DNA of 64,000 nucleotides from UBA2112 sp964596695. Its GTDB lineage: Bacteria; Patescibacteriota; Saccharimonadia; Saccharimonadales; Saccharimonadaceae. The notes beneath the pieces are model-generated. The model was not told where the DNA came from. It saw only the letters and a program-made list of their open reading frames with translations, and did not search any database. Every line of letters begins with the position of its first letter. The first letter of the stretch is position 1. The translations under genes and the position numbers were made by a program. Of this stretch, positions 58,298 to 64,000 are shown in pieces. The DNA lies in contig CAZQVE010000002.1 of the NCBI GenBank assembly GCA_964596695.1, positions 1-64,000 on the forward strand, given 5' to 3'.

Positions 58298-60004
58298 ATG
58301 ACCAGCAGTAAATCATCTTGGCGGGAAACGGCAGTATACCAGATTTACCCTTGGACGTTTAACGAGGATAAAGGGCGTACTCCCCAGCGCGGGCACGGTT
58401 CAATCAAAGGTATCACGGAGAAGATGCCGTATTTGAAAGAGACGCTGGGAGTTGACGCTATTTGGTTGTCTCCGTTTTACCCATCGCCAATGAAAGACGG
58501 TGGCTACGATATTAGTAATCTCAAAGACGTACATCCGGATCTTGGCACGCTCGAAGATTTTGACGAAATGATGAGCACTGCTTCCAGTCATGGTATTCGC
58601 GTCATGGTAGATTTTATCCCCAACCATACATCTGACCAGCATGAGTGGTTCCAAAAATCCCGACGCCGCGAAGGTCACGATGACTGGTATATTTGGCATC
58701 CTGGGCATGTTGATGACAACGGCGAACGCCATCCGCCCAATAACTGGCCATGTGTGTTTTCGATTCCGAACCGCAAGGCGCGTGACCGTGGAGAAATGCC
58801 ATGGTTGCCGCCGCATGAGTGGACGCCGCCGGTATCGCAATGGCAATGGGACGACGTACGCCAAGAGTACTATTTGCATAGCTTCGCCAAGGAGCAGCCT
58901 GACCTTAATTGGAGCAACCCGTTTGTCCGTGAAGCTATGAAAGATGCGATGCGGTTTTGGCTTAATAAGGGCGTTGATGGTTTTCGTATTGACGCCGTTA
59001 ATCATACCGGCAAAAACATGGACTTGCCGAACGAAGGCGTAAATACTGCTTATAGCGAAGAATGGAATGAAAATCCGTATGACCAATTGTTGCGTTATAA
59101 CAGTGCCGATTTCCCGCCCGCTCTCCATCAATACGTTTGGGAGATGGCACAAGTTTTGCGAGATGAAGTGTATGCCGAGCGTGATTTACGCGACGTATTA
59201 GAGGCATACATGGGTGAGTCGCAACTGCGAGATTTGGACGCAGTCGCGCCAGCGTACGCAAGTAGTTTTAACTTCGGCCGACTTCACCTGGACTGGAACG
59301 CTCATCATCATAAAATTCAGCTGGACTACTACTATTCACGCCTGCAGAAGGCAGCGGTTGGGAATCAGGTCAACGGCAACCACGACAAGCCACGCGTCGC
59401 GACGCGTCTTGGTGACGCGCGTGCGCGTACGGCGGCAGTCGTGAATCTGTTTTTGCCAGGCATGTGCTTTATATATAACGGTGAGGAGTTAGGGCTGCAC
59501 GATGCTGATATTCCGCCAGAGCGCATGCAAGACCCTAACGGTTTACGTGACCCAGGCCGGACACCGATGATTTGGAATGGCGATGAGCCGAACGGCGGGT
59601 TTAGCAACGCCGACCCGAATAGCCTATGGCTACCGACGAACGATAAGGACATGCATTTGTCTGTCGCCGCGCAACAGCGTGACCCGTTGTCATCGTTTAA
59701 CCTTTACCGTAAATGTCTGCAGCTGCGCAAGGAGATTCCGGTCATCAAACAAGGTGAGTATCTTCCGCAGCATGGCAATAATGACCAGGTGTTGGTGTAT
59801 GGACGCAAGTACGAGGAAGACACGGCGGTCGTCCTGGCGAACTTTACTGAACACGAACAACACGTCAAGATCCCGGATAGTCCGTTTGTAATCGGTACGA
59901 TCGTGCTCTCTAGTATTACTGTTGCCGAAGACGTGAAAAATGTCGACCTGCGCGCTGGTATTAAGTTGGCGCCAAACGAAACACTCGTTATACTGCCAGC
60001 ATAG
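58298..60004 (+). CDS. GH13 alpha-glucosidase-like, copy 1
   Basis: 568 aa (beta/alpha)8 enzyme of the oligo-1,6-glucosidase/alpha-glucosidase group. Conserved regions: DFIPNHTSDQHEWF, nucleophile D232 (GFRIDAVNH), acid E302 (VLEAYMGES), and N361-H362-D363 (VNGNHDKPR). Domain C ends AGIKLAPNETLVILPA. No signal peptide, so cytoplasmic. Substrates may be maltose, isomaltose, sucrose or trehalose-related sugars; specificity cannot be called. Starts 16 nt after the GT4. Confidence 0.93.
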   Translation: MTSSKSSWRETAVYQIYPWTFNEDKGRTPQRGHGSIKGITEKMPYLKETLGVDAIWLSPFYPSPMKDGGYDISNLKDVHPDLGTLEDFDEMMSTASSHGIRVMVDFIPNHTSDQHEWFQKSRRREGHDDWYIWHPGHVDDNGERHPPNNWPCVFSIPNRKARDRGEMPWLPPHEWTPPVSQWQWDDVRQEYYLHSFAKEQPDLNWSNPFVREAMKDAMRFWLNKGVDGFRIDAVNHTGKNMDLPNEGVNTAYSEEWNENPYDQLLRYNSADFPPALHQYVWEMAQVLRDEVYAERDLRDVLEAYMGESQLRDLDAVAPAYASSFNFGRLHLDWNAHHHKIQLDYYYSRLQKAAVGNQVNGNHDKPRVATRLGDARARTAAVVNLFLPGMCFIYNGEELGLHDADIPPERMQDPNGLRDPGRTPMIWNGDEPNGGFSNADPNSLWLPTNDKDMHLSVAAQQRDPLSSFNLYRKCLQLRKEIPVIKQGEYLPQHGNNDQVLVYGRKYEEDTAVVLANFTEHEQHVKIPDSPFVIGTIVLSSITVAEDVKNVDLRAGIKLAPNETLVILPA

Positions 60005-60022
60005 GCGATAAAAGGGGAATAT

Positions 60023-61759
60023 ATGTCACAAGAAGTAGCACCGTGGAACAATACCGTCCTATACCAAGTTTACCCATGGAGTTTCAAAGAAGACGAAGAG
60101 CGCCAACCGCAGCGAGGTAACGGTTCGATACGCGGTATCACCGAAGAGTTGCCGTATCTTATTGATCTCGGCGTTGACGCTATTTGGATATCACCACCGT
60201 ATCCGGGCCCTATGAAAGACGCGGGTTATGACATTAGTAACTTCACTGACATTCATCCCGATCTTGGGACGCTTGAAGACTTCGACGAACTAGTTGCGAG
60301 ATGTCACGAAAACGGTGTTCGCGTTATGCTCGACTTTATTCCCAACCATACGTCCGACCAGCATGAATGGTTCCAAAAATCGCGTGACCGTGAGCCGGGT
60401 TTTGAAGACTGGTATATTTGGCATCCAGGCAAAAAGGACGAGCAGGGTGATCTGATATTGGGTCAAGATGATCGGCCGCTCGTGCCAAATAACTGGGCGA
60501 GCGTGTTTTCAAAACCGAACAAGCAAGCTCGCTTGCGCGGTGAAATGCCATGGTTGCGTGACGACGAATGGACGCCGCCGATATCGGCATGGCAATGGGA
60601 TGATACGCGGCAGGAATACTATCTGCGGACATTTGCCAAGGAGCAGCCTGACCTTAATTGGGGCAACGAACGGGTAGTTGAGGCGATGTTGGATAACGTG
60701 CGGTTCTGGCTTGACCGTGGCGTTGATGGGTTCCGCATGGATGCTATCAACCATATGGCCAAGGACTATACGTTTCCGGATGATCCGATCAATACCGCAT
60801 ACAGTGAAGATCGTAACGACAATCCGTATGAACAGCGAGTTGTTACGTACAGCGGTAACTATATGCCTGAGTTTCGTAAGCAGATACGACTGTTTTGCGA
60901 TGTACTACGTGAAGAAAAATATATAGGACGCCACCCGCGGCTTATTCTGGAATCGTACGCCGACGAGTCGATACTTCGCGAGATCAATGGCATAGATCCG
61001 GAAATTGCGACAACGTTTAATTTTGGCGCGTTTCGTATGCCATGGGACGCGACCATGCGTAAGCTGCAGATGGACTATTACTATAAAAATATTCATGAAA
61101 AGGGACTGGCGAATCAGGTCAACGGCAATCATGATAATCCGCGGTTAGCGACTCGTCTCGGTGGTGCGGCAGCTCGAGCGGCCGCGGTCATGAATTTGTT
61201 CTTGCCCGGCATGCGTATTATTTATAATGGCGAAGAGCTTGGCCTGCACGACGCCACTATTCCGCAGAATCGTATGCAAGACCCAAATGGCTTGCGCGAC
61301 GGCGCACGGACACCGATTATCCGAGATGACACCAAGCCGAACGCCGGCTTCAGTATGGCTGCTGAAGAGGACTTATGGCTGCCGATAAATAAAAATGATC
61401 TGGAGCTAGCTGCCACTCGTCAGCGATGTGACTCAAAGTCGTCGTGGGCTCTCTATAAAGCCGCTATACGACTTTGTCATAATGTGCCTGTGCTACGCGA
61501 GGGCAAATATGTTCCGGCTGACACCGACAATCCTGATGTTCTTGCTTTTGTGCGCTCAACTGGCAGTGATCATGCATTCGTGCTCACGAATTTTAGCGAC
61601 GAGATGCAGCCGGTGCGGGTTCCTCAATCATTATCTCTGGCGTATCGCGCGATTCTTTCGAGCATCGATGTAGAAGAAGATTTACAACAGGATATTTATC
61701 TACACGATCAGTCGTTGAAGCTACGACCAAACGAGTTAATTATCGCCGTCCCAGCGTAA
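60023..61759 (+). CDS. GH13 alpha-glucosidase-like, copy 2
   Basis: 578 aa paralogue of the preceding gene. Nucleophile D240 (GFRMDAINH), acid E310 (ILESYADES), and NHD with D371 (VNGNHDNPR). It has about eight more residues before the nucleophile than copies 1 and 3 (after WHPGKKDEQGDLILGQDDRP). AAGGGGA (60010-60017 region) is a ribosome-binding site 6 nt before the ATG. The cluster of three gives a graded substrate range or gene dosage. Confidence 0.93.
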   Translation: MSQEVAPWNNTVLYQVYPWSFKEDEERQPQRGNGSIRGITEELPYLIDLGVDAIWISPPYPGPMKDAGYDISNFTDIHPDLGTLEDFDELVARCHENGVRVMLDFIPNHTSDQHEWFQKSRDREPGFEDWYIWHPGKKDEQGDLILGQDDRPLVPNNWASVFSKPNKQARLRGEMPWLRDDEWTPPISAWQWDDTRQEYYLRTFAKEQPDLNWGNERVVEAMLDNVRFWLDRGVDGFRMDAINHMAKDYTFPDDPINTAYSEDRNDNPYEQRVVTYSGNYMPEFRKQIRLFCDVLREEKYIGRHPRLILESYADESILREINGIDPEIATTFNFGAFRMPWDATMRKLQMDYYYKNIHEKGLANQVNGNHDNPRLATRLGGAAARAAAVMNLFLPGMRIIYNGEELGLHDATIPQNRMQDPNGLRDGARTPIIRDDTKPNAGFSMAAEEDLWLPINKNDLELAATRQRCDSKSSWALYKAAIRLCHNVPVLREGKYVPADTDNPDVLAFVRSTGSDHAFVLTNFSDEMQPVRVPQSLSLAYRAILSSIDVEEDLQQDIYLHDQSLKLRPNELIIAVPA

Positions 61760-61771
61760 AGGTTCTTACGA

Positions 61772-63472
61772 ATGAAAAAGTTATTTACACCTTGGAGCCA
61801 AACCGTACTTTATCAGCTGTATACGTGGACATTCAACGAAGACAAAGAGCGCGTGCCACAAAGGGGCAATGGCTCTATCCGCGGGCTGACCGAGAAAATT
61901 CCTTATTTTCTGGAGCTTGGCTGTGACGCTATATGGGTAGCGCCGCCGTATCCTGGCCCCCTGGTCGATACCGGCTACGATACGACCGATATGATGGCTA
62001 TTCACCCCGGTTTAGGCACGCTGGAGGATTTCGACGAATTCATAGAGAAGTGTCACGAAAACGGCATGCGAGTCATGCTTGATTTTATACCCAATCATAC
62101 GTCTATCGAGCACGAATGGTTCCAGAAATCTCGTCGCCGCGAACCCGGGTTTGAAGATTGGTATATATGGCATCCAGGAAAGCTTGACGAGAGCGGCAAA
62201 CGTGTACCACCGAACAACTGGGCAAGTGACTTCTCGCAACCAAACCGAAAAGCTCGTGATCGGGGCGAAATGCCGTGGCTCAAGGAAGACGAATGGACAC
62301 CTCCTATTTCAGCGTGGCTTTGGGATGACGTACGCGAGGAATATTTTCTTCATCATTTTCTGAAAGAACAAGCGGATCTGAACTGGAGTAAGCCGGAGGT
62401 TCGCGACGCGATGAAGGATATCATGCGTTTTTGGCTTGATCGCGGTATCGACGCGTTCCGCATGGACGGCCTGAATCATATGGCCAAGAATATGGAATTT
62501 CCCGACGAAGAGATAAACCCCGACTACAACGAGAAAGATTTTGATAATCCGTATTACCAGTTGCAGGGTAAGCACAGTAGCAACTACCCTGAGACCCTCC
62601 GGTTCTATATGCAGGAACTGTGCAGTGTCGTGCACGAAGAGGCGTACAAAGATCGCGACATCATACTCATGCTCGAGGCTCAAACTACCGAAGAAACGCT
62701 ACGCAAGTTAAACGCCATCGATCCCGCGGCGGCAACGGCATTTAATTTTGGTCCGCTTATAAACGATTGGAGTGCTCGGGAGCGCAAAGTACAGATGGAT
62801 GATTACTTTAAGTACTTAGATGACAAAAGCGTACCCAATCATTTGTATGGTACGCATGATGTTTCTCGGCTTGCGTCGCGGTTTGGCGATGCGGGGGCTC
62901 GCGCGTTTGCCGTATTGCTGCTTGCGGCGCCGGGAATGGGCGTGATATATAGCGGCGACGAGTTGGGACTCCATGACGGTGCCGTGCCACTTGAAAAACG
63001 ACGAGACCCAGCGGAGTTTCGTGATCCGGATCGCACGCCGATCATCTGGGATGATACGCAGCCAAATGGCGGATTTTCCAACGCTGATCCAAATGATCTC
63101 TGGTTGCCGATAAATGAAGATGATTTACATTTGGCAGAATCGCGTCAGCGCAATGATCCACTCTCGACATTGGAACTACATAAAGCAGCGATACAACTGA
63201 GGCGGGAGCTTCCGGCGCTTGCCACTGGTAAGTACGTATCGCTCGCAATTGATAGCGACGACGTGCTTGCGTTTGGACGACGAGAGGGTGATAAGCAGGT
63301 GGCTGTTTTTGTGAACTTTAGCAATGCACCGCAGCGTGTCGATAATGTTACTGATTTTGCGAAGGGCAAGGTGGTGCTTTCGAGTATTGATATTCGTGAA
63401 AATCAGCGCGACGTGAATATGGCTGATGGTATTGAGTTGCGACCCAATGAAGCTATTGTTGTTGCGAGCTGA
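61772..63472 (+). CDS. GH13 alpha-glucosidase-like, copy 3
   Basis: 566 aa. Nucleophile D232 (AFRMDGLNH) and acid E302 (MLEAQTTEE) are at the same positions as in copy 1. Region IV reads G-T361-H362-D363 in place of NHD and the following sequence VSRLASRF differs too, so its active-site rim has diverged. The start is 12 nt after copy 2. Its stop codon is directly adjacent to the convergent rarA stop. Confidence 0.92.
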   Translation: MKKLFTPWSQTVLYQLYTWTFNEDKERVPQRGNGSIRGLTEKIPYFLELGCDAIWVAPPYPGPLVDTGYDTTDMMAIHPGLGTLEDFDEFIEKCHENGMRVMLDFIPNHTSIEHEWFQKSRRREPGFEDWYIWHPGKLDESGKRVPPNNWASDFSQPNRKARDRGEMPWLKEDEWTPPISAWLWDDVREEYFLHHFLKEQADLNWSKPEVRDAMKDIMRFWLDRGIDAFRMDGLNHMAKNMEFPDEEINPDYNEKDFDNPYYQLQGKHSSNYPETLRFYMQELCSVVHEEAYKDRDIILMLEAQTTEETLRKLNAIDPAAATAFNFGPLINDWSARERKVQMDDYFKYLDDKSVPNHLYGTHDVSRLASRFGDAGARAFAVLLLAAPGMGVIYSGDELGLHDGAVPLEKRRDPAEFRDPDRTPIIWDDTQPNGGFSNADPNDLWLPINEDDLHLAESRQRNDPLSTLELHKAAIQLRRELPALATGKYVSLAIDSDDVLAFGRREGDKQVAVFVNFSNAPQRVDNVTDFAKGKVVLSSIDIRENQRDVNMADGIELRPNEAIVVAS

Positions 63473-64000
63473 TTACTGCTTATCGGCTATTTCGTCCGGC
63501 AGGAATCCTTTTTTGTGCTTGAAATCAGCTTTCCATTCGTAATCTTGATTGTAGCCGAGATCTTTCATGAGTTTGGTTGGAGCATTGCGGAGGTGCAGCG
63601 GTACCTGGGCGTCGGGGTATTGTTTGGCGAGTTGCTGGGCTGAGTGCATGAGGTCAGGAATTTCACGCGATTTTTTGCTGCGAGCGAGGGCGGTGGCGGC
63701 ATGATAAAGCATGTAACTACTTTCTGGCATACCCACGCGCTCGACAGCCTGAAACGTGCTGACAGCGAGTGCGAGTGCGCCATTGCCCGCCAGGCCTATG
63801 TCTTCACTGGCAAATATAACCATGCGTCGCGCGATAAACTTTGGATCTTCACCGGCGTCAATCATTCGCGACAAATAATACAGTGTTGCCTCGACATCGC
63901 TGCCGCGCATGCTTTTGATGAAGGCGCTTATCACGTTGTAGTGCATCTCGCCCTTTTTATCGTATCCTGGCACTCTTTTTTGCGCGGCGACTTTGACAAC
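63473..64000 (-). CDS. rarA: RarA/MgsA replication-associated AAA ATPase (C-terminal part)
   Basis: Only the C-terminal 175 residues lie in the window; the start is beyond the right edge. KGEMHYNVISAFIKSMRGSDVEATLYYLSRM, EDIGLAGNGALALAVSTFQAVERVGMPE, and VPLHLRNAPTKLMKDLGYNQDYEW are the hallmark tetramerisation/MgsA_C region. RarA acts at stalled replication forks. The open frame continues uninterrupted to base 64000 (VVKVAAQKRVPGYDKKGE). The C-terminus is only a few residues after the last conserved block. Confidence 0.95.
   Translation of the reverse strand, partial: VVKVAAQKRVPGYDKKGEMHYNVISAFIKSMRGSDVEATLYYLSRMIDAGEDPKFIARRMVIFASEDIGLAGNGALALAVSTFQAVERVGMPESSYMLYHAATALARSKKSREIPDLMHSAQQLAKQYPDAQVPLHLRNAPTKLMKDLGYNQDYEWKADFKHKKGFLPDEIADKQ

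Noticed and set aside
1..64000. CRISPR array or insertion sequence
   Set aside because: No regularly spaced direct repeats and no transposase were seen on either strand. The only long repeats are pilin 5' blocks and the alaS end copy.
1..64000. Alternative genetic code with TGA as Gly, as in Gracilibacteria/Absconditabacteria
   Set aside because: TGA ends several clear genes exactly where the family ends (desulfurase, YdcF-like, GH13 copy 3), so the standard code applies.

Overview
The window looks like a chromosome segment of a Candidatus Saccharibacteria (TM7, Patescibacteria/CPR) genome of roughly 50% GC, translated with the standard code (TGA is used as a stop in several genes). The pointers are a large family of type IV pilins sharing a near-invariant N-terminus (FTLVELIIVIVVIGILAA), compact aminoacyl-tRNA synthetases (AlaRS of 626 aa without a C-Ala domain, MetRS of 495 aa), a lone FtsA-like protein followed by a baseplate-J-like membrane protein, and many genes whose start codon lies 6-10 nt after a TATAAT-type -10 box with no Shine-Dalgarno. 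The assignment is inferred from gene content only; no rRNA is present.

Layout. 0.3-9.3 kb: pilin, metG, a TatD nuclease, two small unknown genes, the sulfur-relay operon (cysteine desulfurase, YdcF-like, mnmA), a membrane protein, two tandem pilins and a membrane-anchored protein. 9.4-19.1 kb: alaS with a duplicated, recoded 3' end; the FtsA-like gene; a baseplate-J-like gene; ruvX; mltG; a structured leader followed by a LysM-CHAP hydrolase; and obg. 19.1-19.9 kb: an 830-nt gene-free stretch with a consensus promoter, many hairpins and terminators, which I read as one or two non-coding RNAs. 19.9-25.6 kb: a minor-pilin cluster (PilW-, PilV- and PilX-like, the last 552 aa) plus another pilin, an exonuclease I of the E. 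coli type and two small membrane proteins. 25.7-37.4 kb: uvrA, dedA, rplY, a two-gene block of unknown proteins, trhO, Nudix, an Erm/KsgA-type methyltransferase, a VIT transporter and uvrC with an unusual insertion. 37.4-40.3 kb: a tandem array of five pilins. 40.4-49.7 kb: aminopeptidase P, secG, an anchored peptide-binding protein, a GH125 mannosidase, an alanine racemase sharing a 25-bp divergent promoter with a DUF1697 gene, another pilin, and radC. 49.8-53.3 kb: an unknown gene, tRNA-Leu(GAG) with a LAGLIDADG endonuclease gene 4 nt upstream, and typA. 53.4-64 kb: two tandem 5'-nucleotidases, a 22-codon small gene, and a carbohydrate cluster (GH37 trehalase, GT4, three tandem GH13 enzymes) ending in a truncated rarA.

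How it fits together. Thirteen pilin-like genes in 64 kb, without any pilus assembly gene here, suggest a surface-fibre repertoire scattered over the chromosome; recurrent, partly identical 5' blocks suggest it is maintained by duplication and gene conversion. The glycosidases, the peptide-binding protein and the wall hydrolases fit an organism that scavenges from other cells. The most unusual items are the displaced second copy of the alaS 3' end, the homing-endonuclease gene joined to tRNA-Leu, the C-terminal WxxW signature shared by six pilins, and the candidate non-coding RNAs and micro-gene.
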